64,000 nt of DNA from Cloacimonetes bacterium UBA5614 (GTDB lineage: Bacteria > Cloacimonadota > Cloacimonadia > Cloacimonadales > Cloacimonadaceae): assembly GCA_002424605.1 (NCBI GenBank), contig DIKQ01000005.1:638913-702912 (forward strand). Direction: 5' to 3'. Shown here one piece after another: positions 35,268-43,384 of the stretch. The notes below the pieces were generated by a model that was given only the letters and a program-made list of their open reading frames with translations, made no database searches and was not told the origin of the DNA. Position 1 is the stretch's first letter. Each line of letters starts with the position of its first letter. A program made the translations under genes and the position numbers.

Positions 35268-35723
35268 GTGGAACTGCTGTTTGACCCCAAGGAAATGAAC
35301 CGGCTCACCAAGGGCATTAAGCCGGAGGATTACGTCAGCGAGGAAGAGCTGTTTACCGATGATTTCATTTCCACCTGCACCCGCTATGCGCATCTGCATG
35401 AACTGATTGAAGCCTTCCTGACCGTGAAGCTTCCTTACGTTTTCAACGATTTGTTCAAAGGTGACAGAACCCTTGCCCACATCCTGGATTTCTTTGAAGA
35501 TGCCGATACCTGGGATGAATTCATCGCCTACAATACGATATTTGAGGACTGGGATTCCTTTTATAAAGCCGCTGTCGAGCTCTATTACGCCAAGACCGTC
35601 TGCGCAAACGCCATCCAAAGCTTCACAGGCCTGAAACAGAAGCCCAGTGCCATCCACTGCGGCTTTACGGTCAAGCACGAATACGCTCCCCCGGAAGAGC
35701 CGGAAGCGGACGACTATTATTGA
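35268..35723 (+). CDS. Hypothetical acidic helical protein
   Basis: A 151-residue protein from a GTG start with GGAGG 5-9 bases upstream. It is acidic and rich in D, E and F, predicted mostly helical (FISTCTRYAHLHELIEAFLTV is amphipathic), with an acidic C-terminal tail EEPEADDYY. No signal peptide or membrane segment and no family recognised. It ends 13 bases before trmFO and is likely its operon partner. Confidence 0.7.
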   Translation: MELLFDPKEMNRLTKGIKPEDYVSEEELFTDDFISTCTRYAHLHELIEAFLTVKLPYVFNDLFKGDRTLAHILDFFEDADTWDEFIAYNTIFEDWDSFYKAAVELYYAKTVCANAIQSFTGLKQKPSAIHCGFTVKHEYAPPEEPEADDYY

Positions 35724-35736
35724 CGCCAAGTCTGCA

Positions 35737-37065
35737 ATGAATAAAGAGATAACTATCGTAGGCGCTGGGCTGGCTGGCAGTGAAGCGGCTTTGCAACTGG
35801 CCGGCAGGGGCTGGCAGGTAAAGCTTTATGAAATGCGCCCCCATACCATGACCCCGGCTCACGAAACTGACCGCTGTGCCGAACTGGTCTGCAGTAATTC
35901 CCTCAAATCCCTGCGCACCGATACTGCTGCCGGACTGCTCAAGCAGGAGCTGAAACTGCTGGATTGCAAGCTATTGGATATTGCCCAGGACAATGCCGTC
36001 GCAGCGGGACACGCCCTGGCGGTGGACAGGGATGCCTTTGCCATAGCTGTTACAGAACTGATTGAACAACATCCCAATATCACTCTGCTCCGCCAGGAAA
36101 TCACCGGAATTCCGGAAGGGAAAGTCATCCTGGCAGGCGGTCCGCTCACTTCAGACGCCCTGATGCAGGCTTTGATAGAAAAACTGGGTGAACAGCACCT
36201 TTACTTTTTTGACGCCATCGCCCCGATTGTAAGCGCCGATTCGCTGGACAGGAGCATTGTTTTTGATAAAAGCCGTTATGACAAAGGCGAGGCGGATTAT
36301 CTGAACTGCCCCTTTACCAAAGAGGAATACCTGCAGTTTGTGGAAGCTCTGCAAAACGGCGAGAAGCACACGGCGCACGAATTTGAGAACGAGCTTTTCC
36401 AGGATGTCAGCTTTCGGTTTTACGAAAATTGCATGCCGGTGGAAGAGCTGGCAAGGCGGGGTGTGGATACCCTGCGCTTCGGGGTGTTGCGTCCGGTCGG
36501 GCTGGAAGACCCGCGCACCGGCAGAAGGCCTTACGCCGTGATGCAACTCAGGTCTGAAAACCAGGACAGAACTGCCTTTAACCTTGTGGGATGCCAGACC
36601 ATGCTGCGCTATGGCGTCCAGAAAGAGGTATTCCGCAAGATTCCGGGATTGCAGGATGCGGAGTTCCTGCGGTATGGCTCCATCCACCGCAATTCCTATC
36701 TCAATTCTCCCGCGCTGCTCAGCGATAACCTGTCATTGAAGCAGATGCCGGATGTCTGGCTGGCAGGGCAGTTCAGCGGAGTGGAGGGTTATACGGAATC
36801 CATTGCCATGGGACTGCTGATTGCAATGATTATCGACCATTCCGTTACGCACGGTGATGTCCTCTTCCCCCTGCCGGAAACCACCATTCTGGGACAGTTC
36901 TGGCGACGGCTGATTACTCCTTCGGAACAACGCTTCCAACCCGTAAACGCTAATTTTGGGCTCCTGCCTGAACTGATAAATATTGACAGAAAAAACAAAA
37001 AGACGGAACTTGTCAACAGGGCATTGGAACACTTGTCCGTATGGATAAAAACGAATAGGGAGTAA
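35737..37065 (+). CDS. trmFO: Folate-dependent tRNA (uracil-54-C5) methyltransferase
   Basis: Makes ribothymidine at position 54 of the tRNA T-loop using methylenetetrahydrofolate and FAD. The 442-residue protein begins with the FAD-binding IVGAGLAGSEAALQLAGRG and has the family signatures CAELVCSNSLKSLRTDTAAGLLKQE, RPVGLEDPRTGRRPYAVMQLR and VEGYTESIAMGLL. The ATG at 35737 is chosen because the glycine-rich loop follows directly; the longer frame to 35647 lies in the preceding gene. It is followed 3 bases later by the next gene. Confidence 0.95.
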   Translation: MNKEITIVGAGLAGSEAALQLAGRGWQVKLYEMRPHTMTPAHETDRCAELVCSNSLKSLRTDTAAGLLKQELKLLDCKLLDIAQDNAVAAGHALAVDRDAFAIAVTELIEQHPNITLLRQEITGIPEGKVILAGGPLTSDALMQALIEKLGEQHLYFFDAIAPIVSADSLDRSIVFDKSRYDKGEADYLNCPFTKEEYLQFVEALQNGEKHTAHEFENELFQDVSFRFYENCMPVEELARRGVDTLRFGVLRPVGLEDPRTGRRPYAVMQLRSENQDRTAFNLVGCQTMLRYGVQKEVFRKIPGLQDAEFLRYGSIHRNSYLNSPALLSDNLSLKQMPDVWLAGQFSGVEGYTESIAMGLLIAMIIDHSVTHGDVLFPLPETTILGQFWRRLITPSEQRFQPVNANFGLLPELINIDRKNKKTELVNRALEHLSVWIKTNRE

Positions 37066-37068
37066 TGT

Positions 37069-37404
37069 ATGGAAAAGCTGATTGCCGCCTGCGGGATTGA
37101 CTGCAGCGAATGCGAAGCCAGAAAAGCCACTCTTGCCAACGATAATGAACTGCGCACTGCAGTTGCGGAAAAATGGTCCCAGCAATATGACGCAGACCTG
37201 ACAGCATCAAACATCAACTGCATGGGCTGCATGGAGCAGGGCGTTCACTTCGGTCATTGCAACGAATGCGACTACAGGCACTGCGTACGCAGTAAGGGCC
37301 TGTTAAACTGCTCCCAATGCGGAGATTACCCCTGTGAAATGATTTCCGGTTTCCATGCATACGTGCCGGCTGCCAAAGCCAACCTGGAGGAACTCAGAGG
37401 GTAG
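37069..37404 (+). CDS. Cys-rich DUF3795-type protein
   Basis: A 111-residue protein whose twelve cysteines form the DUF3795 pattern: AACGIDCSECEARKAT at the N-terminus, then INCMGCMEQG, HCNECDYRHCV and LLNCSQCGDYPCEM. These probably bind zinc or an iron-sulphur cluster. Function unknown; the family is common in anaerobes. Ribosome site GGAG, 3-base gap after trmFO, so translationally coupled. Confidence 0.88.
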   Translation: MEKLIAACGIDCSECEARKATLANDNELRTAVAEKWSQQYDADLTASNINCMGCMEQGVHFGHCNECDYRHCVRSKGLLNCSQCGDYPCEMISGFHAYVPAAKANLEELRG

Positions 37405-37507
37405 ATTTGGCTTTTTTACTCAACTAATTGTTGACGTTCTTCCCCTCTGCAAAAAGCATGCATAAAATGAGTGTGCCGTAGCCATCGGCATAAAGAGGTT
37501 TTTCAGC

Positions 37508-39493
37508 ATGAGCAGCAGATGGGAAAAGAACTGGCTTAAATCACGCAATAAAGTCGGCTGGGTTGAAATCAAATCCGCCACCCCTGAAACTTATCAAAAG
37601 CTTGGCTTCAAATGCGGCCTGGAAGTGCACCAGCAGCTTGATACGAAAAAGAAGCTGTTCTGCCGTTGCGCCACCGGGCTTTATCACGATTTTAACGATT
37701 TTGATGCGGAAATTGTGCGTCATATGCGCCCCACCCTTTCAGAACTGGGCGAATACGACGGCACGGCTTTGATGGAATTCAGGACACGCAAGCAGATAGT
37801 CTATCGCATAAAAAACGATTCCGCCTGCACTTACGAAGTGGACGACACCCCGCCCTTCCTGTTTAACGATGAAGCTCTCTCCCATGCCATGCAGATTGCG
37901 CTGTTGCTCAAAATGAACATTGTGGGCGAATTGCATATCACCCGCAAGCAATACCTGGACGGCAGCATTCCCACCGGATTCCAGCGTACCACCATCCTCG
38001 GTATTGAAGGCGAAATCCCCATCTCCAACAAGAAAATACGCATCATCCAGTTCAGCATCGAGGAAGACAGCTGCCGCGAGGTTTCCGACCACCGGCATAC
38101 AAGGATTTATTACACAGACCGCCTCGGCATGCCCCTGATCGAGACCGTTACCTATCCGGACATGCTTACACCGCAGGAAGCAGCGGAAGCCGGACAGTAC
38201 ATACGCTTTCTGGCACGCAGTTCCGGTAAGGCAAGAAAAGGCATCGGCGCTGCCCGTCAGGACGTAAACGTAAGCGTCACCGGCGGTACCAGGGTGGAAA
38301 TCAAGGGCGTGGCTCATATCGCCTGGATTCCAAAGCTCACGCATAACGAGGCATTCCGCCAGAAAGCCTTGCTGCTTATCAGGGACAGCCTCAAAAAAGC
38401 AGTACCCGAACAGGCAACCTGGACTACTGTCTGGAAAGAAGTGCCTGTTGAAATGTTTAAACATTCTCCCCTTTTGCAAAACGCTTCCGGGGAAGGCTGG
38501 AAACTGATAGCTGTGAACCTTCCCGGCTTCAGGAATGTCCTCTCCCACTTCACCCAGCCCGGCTTCTCGTTTGCCAACGAAATCTCCGACCGCCTCAAGG
38601 TTATCGCCTGTCTGGAAAAACCCAACATGTTCCATTCTGAGGAGCTTCAGCCCAACCTGACAGATGCGGAATGGCATAAAATCGCCACACTGCTGGAAGC
38701 CGGGGAAAACGATGCGCAGATACTGTTCTGGACTCCGGATGAAGACCTAAAAACAGCGGTGGAGACCATCACTGAGCGCTGCCAGCTGGCTTTCGCCGGC
38801 GTTCCCAATGAAACACGCAAGTCCCTGCCTAACGGCACCACGATTTTTGAACGCGTCCTGCCCGGTCCGGACAGGATGTATCCCGACACCGATTCCGCTC
38901 CGATTTCCATTCCGGACGAGATGATTGAGCAAGCCCGCCAAATCCTGCCCGTTGACCTCAAAGAGCGGCTGGAACAGCTTGCCGGCTGGAAGGTTCCCCT
39001 TGATGCCTATACCTATATTTTACGCAACAACCTGATGCCGGTCCTGGAACAGATGGCAAAGGACTATGAACTGGAACCCAAATACCTCTCCCTGATATAT
39101 GCCCACACCCTCAAAAGCCTGCAGGGATGCGCTCCTCTGCCCTTTGGCAATGACCGCATTGAGGACATGCTGAAGTTCATCAAGAAGCGTAAACTTACCA
39201 TGGATATCCTGCCCGTAATGCTCAAGGTATTGTACAACAACCCCAATATGGAGTTTTCCTCCATCCTTGGCCTGACCGGCTACAAACAGGTGGAGCGTCA
39301 CGCTGTCTTTGACCAGATTCCCACCCTCAGGCAGATATTCAGCAAGTTCAAGCTCAAAGCCAGCACCCGTCCCACCGCAGAAGCGGATTGGATAATGGGG
39401 CGTCTCCGCCAGCCAGCCCTTGGCAACATTCCCCTCAGGGAAGTGCGCACCGCAGTTGAAGCCGCTCTCTGTGAGGAGGTGAGCCATGCTTGA
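37508..39493 (+). CDS. gatE: Glu-tRNA(Gln) amidotransferase subunit E (archaeal type)
   Basis: The kinase/transamidase subunit that activates Glu on tRNA(Gln) and converts it to Gln with ammonia from GatD. The 661-residue protein has the GatB/GatE core start KCGLEVHQQLDTKKKLFCRC, then QYLDGSIPTGFQRT, DSCREVSDH, GAARQDVNVSVTGGTRVEIKG, and the AspRS-like insertion that separates GatE from GatB (GVPNETRKSLPNGTTIFERVLPGPDRMYPDTD), followed by the helical tail domain. The length is that of GatE (about 620-660), not GatB (about 480). Its stop overlaps gatD by 8 bases. GatDE is the archaeal enzyme; bacteria normally use GatCAB. Confidence 0.95.
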   Translation: MSSRWEKNWLKSRNKVGWVEIKSATPETYQKLGFKCGLEVHQQLDTKKKLFCRCATGLYHDFNDFDAEIVRHMRPTLSELGEYDGTALMEFRTRKQIVYRIKNDSACTYEVDDTPPFLFNDEALSHAMQIALLLKMNIVGELHITRKQYLDGSIPTGFQRTTILGIEGEIPISNKKIRIIQFSIEEDSCREVSDHRHTRIYYTDRLGMPLIETVTYPDMLTPQEAAEAGQYIRFLARSSGKARKGIGAARQDVNVSVTGGTRVEIKGVAHIAWIPKLTHNEAFRQKALLLIRDSLKKAVPEQATWTTVWKEVPVEMFKHSPLLQNASGEGWKLIAVNLPGFRNVLSHFTQPGFSFANEISDRLKVIACLEKPNMFHSEELQPNLTDAEWHKIATLLEAGENDAQILFWTPDEDLKTAVETITERCQLAFAGVPNETRKSLPNGTTIFERVLPGPDRMYPDTDSAPISIPDEMIEQARQILPVDLKERLEQLAGWKVPLDAYTYILRNNLMPVLEQMAKDYELEPKYLSLIYAHTLKSLQGCAPLPFGNDRIEDMLKFIKKRKLTMDILPVMLKVLYNNPNMEFSSILGLTGYKQVERHAVFDQIPTLRQIFSKFKLKASTRPTAEADWIMGRLRQPALGNIPLREVRTAVEAALCEEVSHA

Positions 39494-40868
39494 TATCTTC
39501 AAGGGATACAAAGGCAGAGCGCTGGAAGTCCTGAAGCAATTTCAGGTAAGGGTTTGGGGCGATACGACCGTCGAGACCACCCGCGGTCTTTTCCAGGGCA
39601 TCATCCTCCCCCGCAGCGAAAACGACGACGACAAGCACATAGTAATAAAGCTGATTACCGGCTACAACGTCGGCATTGATGTGGACACCATCATCGCCAT
39701 GAGCGAAACCGGTTACAAGGAAGCCCATTATAAAATCCCGGAAAGGGAATTCCCCTACACGCCAGGACTCCCCAAGGTAAAGCTGTTCGGCACCGGAGGC
39801 ACGATTGCCTCGCGTCTGGACTACCGCACCGGAGCTGTAATCCCAGCCTTTTCACCCGGCGAATTGTACGGCGCCGTCCCGGAACTGGCAGACATCTGCA
39901 ACCTGGAGACAGAGAAGCTGTTTGCCGTTTTCTCCGAGAACATGGGACCCGACCAATACAAGAAGCTCGCCATCTCCATCGGTGAGGAAATCCGCAAGGG
40001 CACACAGGGCATCATCATCGGTCACGGCACAGACACCATGCACCACACTGCCGCCGCCATGTCCTATATGCTGCAAAACCTGCCTGTCCCCGTCGTGATG
40101 GTCGGTTCACAGAGAAGCAGCGACAGGCCTTCTTCCGATGCAGCGCTCAACCTGATGCACGCTGCCAAGACCGCCGGGCACAGCGACATCGCAGAGGTGA
40201 TGGTCAATATGTTTGGACCCACCAGCGACGAGTATGCCCTGCTGCACCAGGGGACGCGCGTTCGCAAGATGCATTCCTCCTACCGCAGCACTTTCAGGAC
40301 CATCGGCGACACACCGATTGCCATGGTCACCCGCGATAAGATTACCCCCATCAAGACCACCTACAACAAGCGCCGGACAGACTGCAAGGTGGACGTGCAC
40401 CCCTTCTTTGAAGAGCGGGTCGCCATCGTTTATTACTATCCGAATATGCATCCCGACATCATCGATTCCCTGACCGACAACGGCTATAAAGGCATCGTGA
40501 TTGCCGGAACCGGCCTGGGACACATCAACAAGCCGGTGTATCCCGCCATCCGCCGCGCCGTGGAAAAGGGCGTCCATATCTATATGACCGTGCAGACGCT
40601 GTGGGGATTCGTTCATATGTTCGTTTACGACACTGGGCGCGACCTGATGAGCATGGGCATCGTTCCCGGCGAAAACCTGCTGCCCGAAGTGGCTTATATC
40701 AAGCTCGGCTGGGTGCTGGGACAGACCACTGACCCTGAAGAGGTGAAACGCCTTATGCTGACCCCCGTGGCAGGCGATATCACAGACGGCGAGCCCTACA
40801 ACGGCTACCTGATTTTCCAGGGCGGTATCCCCGAAGTGGAAGAATTTATCCGCAAATACCACAAATAG
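39486..40868 (+). CDS. gatD: Glu-tRNA(Gln) amidotransferase subunit D (archaeal type)
   Basis: An asparaginase-like glutaminase that supplies ammonia to GatE. Of 460 residues, the first 90 form the GatD-specific N-terminal domain (GDTTVETTRGLFQGIILPR). The asparaginase core follows with FGTGGTIASR (Thr106), GHGTDTMHHTAAAMS (Thr182, Asp183), RVRKMHSSYRSTF (Lys261) and GTGLGHI. The spacing of the three catalytic sites matches the known archaeal GatD. The ATG has GGAGGTG inside the end of gatE and overlaps it by 8 bases, so the two are translationally coupled. A free asparaginase is excluded by the N-terminal domain and the gatE partner. Confidence 0.95.
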   Translation: MLDIFKGYKGRALEVLKQFQVRVWGDTTVETTRGLFQGIILPRSENDDDKHIVIKLITGYNVGIDVDTIIAMSETGYKEAHYKIPEREFPYTPGLPKVKLFGTGGTIASRLDYRTGAVIPAFSPGELYGAVPELADICNLETEKLFAVFSENMGPDQYKKLAISIGEEIRKGTQGIIIGHGTDTMHHTAAAMSYMLQNLPVPVVMVGSQRSSDRPSSDAALNLMHAAKTAGHSDIAEVMVNMFGPTSDEYALLHQGTRVRKMHSSYRSTFRTIGDTPIAMVTRDKITPIKTTYNKRRTDCKVDVHPFFEERVAIVYYYPNMHPDIIDSLTDNGYKGIVIAGTGLGHINKPVYPAIRRAVEKGVHIYMTVQTLWGFVHMFVYDTGRDLMSMGIVPGENLLPEVAYIKLGWVLGQTTDPEEVKRLMLTPVAGDITDGEPYNGYLIFQGGIPEVEEFIRKYHK

Positions 40869-40879
40869 GACGGATAAAT

Positions 40880-42016
40880 CTATCTATTGAGCAGTTTTGA
40901 TATCTCTACGATGTTAAAACTGACATTGTGGTCTGAGGACTTTATATAGTCCACCAAATCACCGCCATCCATAGCTGAATAATTGAAGTTATAAGTAATA
41001 ATATCCCTGAAACTTAATCTGCCGCCGAACCCGTAAGTAATTCCCTCAAAGTCACCGGAAGCGTCTTTTCTGTATCCCACCCGCAGGAACAGGACATCCA
41101 GCAATCCGATTTCTGCTCCGCACGATGGTATAGGTTCTTCCCAATTTAACCTGTCAAGATATGAGAAAAGCAGTCTTCCGCTGGCAAGGTTATGTACCGG
41201 AATCCATCCAGACAGAGGGTAACCGGTAAGTTGACCATCATTCGGAAGGGAAGCTGACACTGCTGCGCCATAATTATAATAGCGATAAATTGGGTACATC
41301 GGTTGGTCAGGATAAAACCTCATCTTTGCTTTATCGAAATTAAGCAGTGAAACTCCAACAGCAATATCAAAGTCCATCCCTTTCCCAAGTTTATTACCAT
41401 ACCTTGTTATGAAACCCAAATTATGTAGTACGGCTTTGTTATAAGCACCGTAAAAGCCATTTTCCGTTACAGCGGGACGATGTTCTTCAATATACAGCTT
41501 ATTGAGACCAATGGCAATATCCATATCTCTCAACAGGGATTGTTCCGGCAGTCTGTTCCGCAATAACTCACAGGCATTCAGGGAGATACCGTATATCTGA
41601 GTGTGGTCAAAACTATCATACCCATAACGGTTATCAGTTCTATACATCATGGGCGGGTAACTAAGATTAAACCCGACATCGCTGCTGTAATTTGGGGCAG
41701 GCAAAGTCAGGCCGATTCCCGAACCGGATAACGTCATGATTCCCACATCATATAGTATATTACCCATTCCATAACCTTCAAGGTAGTGCTCATGGGTCAG
41801 CCCATATGAAAGCCCTTTATGCAGAGCAGGCAGAGCAGGATTGGCATATGACACCAGAGGGCTGCTGCTCCAGATATTGACAACGCCTGTATTTTCACCC
41901 AGGGCACGGTTGATGCTGGATGGCTGGATTGACAGAAACATTCCGACGTATTCCGATATAGCAAAAGAAACGCTGATTGTGACTGCAAAAAGCAGGATGA
42001 GAAAATACCTGAACAT
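40880..42016 (-). CDS. PorV/PorQ-like outer-membrane barrel protein
   Basis: A 378-residue protein with a signal peptide (about 1-20) and then the feature order of PorV/UPF0164-type proteins: a start with SSINRALGENTGVVNIWSSSPLVSYANPALPAL, which resembles the helix and NPA motif at the plug, then alternating amphipathic strands (GIGLTLPAPNY, DFDIAVGVSLLNFD, VLFLRVGYRKD, ITYGFGGRLSF). In T9SS bacteria PorV carries cargo proteins with a C-terminal sorting tail. The four tailed proteins in this window make a secretion link plausible, but this is inference; a general barrel is the alternative. Confidence 0.7.
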   Translation of the reverse strand: MFRYFLILLFAVTISVSFAISEYVGMFLSIQPSSINRALGENTGVVNIWSSSPLVSYANPALPALHKGLSYGLTHEHYLEGYGMGNILYDVGIMTLSGSGIGLTLPAPNYSSDVGFNLSYPPMMYRTDNRYGYDSFDHTQIYGISLNACELLRNRLPEQSLLRDMDIAIGLNKLYIEEHRPAVTENGFYGAYNKAVLHNLGFITRYGNKLGKGMDFDIAVGVSLLNFDKAKMRFYPDQPMYPIYRYYNYGAAVSASLPNDGQLTGYPLSGWIPVHNLASGRLLFSYLDRLNWEEPIPSCGAEIGLLDVLFLRVGYRKDASGDFEGITYGFGGRLSFRDIITYNFNYSAMDGGDLVDYIKSSDHNVSFNIVEISKLLNR

Positions 42017-42070
42017 ATGTTCCCCTTCTGTTTGAAATTGCTGTCAAAATATGAAAACCGTGTAATTTTT

Positions 42071-42100
42071 CTTTTACCTTATTCCTGTGTTTTGTGTCAA
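42071..42100 (-). promoter_or_regulatory. Promoter of the PorV-like gene
   Basis: Minus strand TTGACA (42095-42100), 18 bases, TAAAAG (42071-42076, 4 of 6 to consensus). Leader of about 50 bases to the ATG with AGGGGAA. Confidence 0.5.
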
Positions 42101-42128
42101 CCGGAATTTTTACTTTTACTCCATCTCT

Positions 42129-42196
42129 TTTAATACGGGGAGGTATCGTGGACAATCTCCCCGCATCGCTCCCGTATCGTTCCCGTATCAAGCAGG
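42129..42196 (-). repeat. Period-11 palindromic element (reverse orientation)
   Basis: On the minus strand: CCTGCTTGATA, CGGGAACGATA, CGGGAGCGATG, CGGGGAGATTG, TCCACGATACC, TCCCCGTATTA, in exact 11-base steps. ATACGGG (42133-42139) pairs with CCCGTAT at 42171-42177 or 42182-42188, so alternative foldings exist. It lies in the 348-base gap between the PorV-like gene and the tRNA cluster; the rest of the gap (42197-42364) has no recognised gene. Confidence 0.8.
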
Positions 42197-42364
42197 AAAG
42201 AAGCAGGGGCGGATTGTGGGTCAGGCAAATGGCGTTTTTCCCGAAACCGTTCCACAGCGGGGGATTCTTTTGGTTTGTAAATATTGCGGTCAGCGGTGCT
42301 TGGACACTTTTCCCTTGACAGTAAAGCGGTGTATAAATTGTTTGACGAAACCGATATGAACATT

Positions 42365-42439
42365 GGTCCAGTAACTCAGTGGTAGAGTATCTGCCTTTTA
42401 AGTAGAGAGTCGATGGTTCGAGTCCATCCTGGATCACCA
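42365..42439 (+). tRNA. tRNA-Lys (anticodon TTT)
   Basis: A 75-base cloverleaf: acceptor GGTCCAG/CTGGATC with discriminator A and encoded CCA, D stem ACTC/GAGT, anticodon stem TCTGC/GTAGA with loop CTTTTAA (anticodon TTT), T arm GATGG-TTCGAGT-CCATC. First of three tRNA genes. A TTGACA at 42316 lies 49 bases upstream, but no -10 box sits at the right distance. Confidence 0.95.
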
Positions 42440-42448
42440 GTTTTTAGC

Positions 42449-42523
42449 GACCCCTTCGTCTATCGGTTAGGACTCAAGATTTTCATTCTTGCAAGAGGGG
42501 TTCGATTCCCCTAGGGGTCGCCA
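42449..42523 (+). tRNA. tRNA-Glu (anticodon TTC)
   Basis: A 75-base cloverleaf: acceptor GACCCCT/AGGGGTC, discriminator G, encoded CCA; anticodon stem CAAGA/TCTTG with loop TTTTCAT; T arm GAGGGGTTCGATTCCCC. Nine bases after tRNA-Lys. Confidence 0.95.
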
Positions 42524-42560
42524 TTTCTTTTAATGGCTTCAACCAGAATCGATACAAAGT

Positions 42561-42636
42561 GTCCCGTTCGTCTAGTGGCCCAGGACTCCTGATTCTCAGT
42601 CAGGCAACAGGGGTTCGATTCCCCTACGGGATGCCA
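42561..42636 (+). tRNA. tRNA-Glu (anticodon CTC)
   Basis: A 76-base cloverleaf: acceptor GTCCCGT/ACGGGAT (first pair G-T), discriminator G, encoded CCA; anticodon stem CCTGA/TCAGG with loop TTCTCAG; T arm like that of the preceding tRNA-Glu. Its end is 5 bases from the end of a convergent gene. Confidence 0.95.
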
Positions 42637-42641
42637 AACAA

Positions 42642-43361
42642 CTACAACTTATTCCATTTTTTCAAAGTAATAAAAGATATGGGTCTGAAATATATCTCCT
42701 TTGCTTTGTCCCGCGTATAATCAAGCATCCCATATCTTAACTTACTATATTCTGAACCTGGTTCCCAATGGTCATATAGAGCGTAAAGCTTATTATGGCT
42801 TATTTTTACATATTTCAAATCAACATAATCACTGCTGTTATCTGTATAGAAAGAACCAGGATAGTTTAACTCTTGTTTTTCAACAGTTTCATAGTAATTA
42901 TATGATGAATTGCTGTCTTTACCAATGACTTTGCTATATGTATAAACATGCATATAACATCCTTCATCATCTCCAGTTATAACAACAAATTCTAACTTGT
43001 TATCCCTATTAACATCCAAGTAATGAAAGTACTTTAAGTTTTCATCATAATACATTGTCTGTACTTCTTCTAACTTATACTCCCCTGCCTGGTACAGGCA
43101 AAAAGCTACAAAGCCCCGGTTAGATATAAAAACTGATAATGTATCTCCCTGATTCTGAACTGTAATTATTGTGTCTATCGGGGCTGTCGAAGTTGAATCA
43201 ATCCATGCCATATAATTGTTTTTTCCAGACAGCAAATCATAATAAACATCTGGGCATTCAATCGTATAAATGTCTTGATTCTTAACAAGCTTTACCTGAC
43301 TTCCATAAGAGATAGCACAACAGTTAAGTATTATTACAAGCATGATAAGATGTGGACGCAT
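42642..43361 (-). CDS. AT-rich secreted hypothetical protein
   Basis: A 239-residue protein from ATG 43361 with AGGGGTG upstream; the frame to 43409 would run back towards the methyltransferase gene. Signal peptide about 1-20, ending SYGS. It includes an Asp-rich FG-GAP/VCBS-like turn FHYLDVNRDNKLEFVVITGDDEG (about residues 128-150) that could bind calcium. It is rich in Y, K, N and D, clearly more AT-rich than its neighbours, and packed against the tRNA cluster, a common landing site for acquired genes. No family assigned. Confidence 0.7.
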   Translation of the reverse strand: MRPHLIMLVIILNCCAISYGSQVKLVKNQDIYTIECPDVYYDLLSGKNNYMAWIDSTSTAPIDTIITVQNQGDTLSVFISNRGFVAFCLYQAGEYKLEEVQTMYYDENLKYFHYLDVNRDNKLEFVVITGDDEGCYMHVYTYSKVIGKDSNSSYNYYETVEKQELNYPGSFYTDNSSDYVDLKYVKISHNKLYALYDHWEPGSEYSKLRYGMLDYTRDKAKEIYFRPISFITLKKWNKL

Positions 43362-43384
43362 ATTCACCCCTATTGGATATTTGT

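Noticed and set aside
34896..35729. Minus-strand open frame of 277 codons
   Set aside because: It overlaps the metallophosphoesterase start, the period-11 element and the whole 35268 gene; composition and lack of a ribosome site fit a shadow frame.
39486..40868. Free L-asparaginase
   Set aside because: The extra N-terminal domain, the 8-base overlap with gatE and the length fit GatD.
42316..42345. TTGACA before the tRNA cluster as a promoter
   Set aside because: The nearby TATAAA is only 11 bases away and the hexamer at 17 bases (TTGTTT) does not fit; a promoter must exist but I cannot place it.
41895..42437. Minus-strand frame of 180 codons over the tRNA-Lys gene
   Set aside because: It runs through a tRNA gene, a palindromic repeat and a promoter region; no protein-like features.
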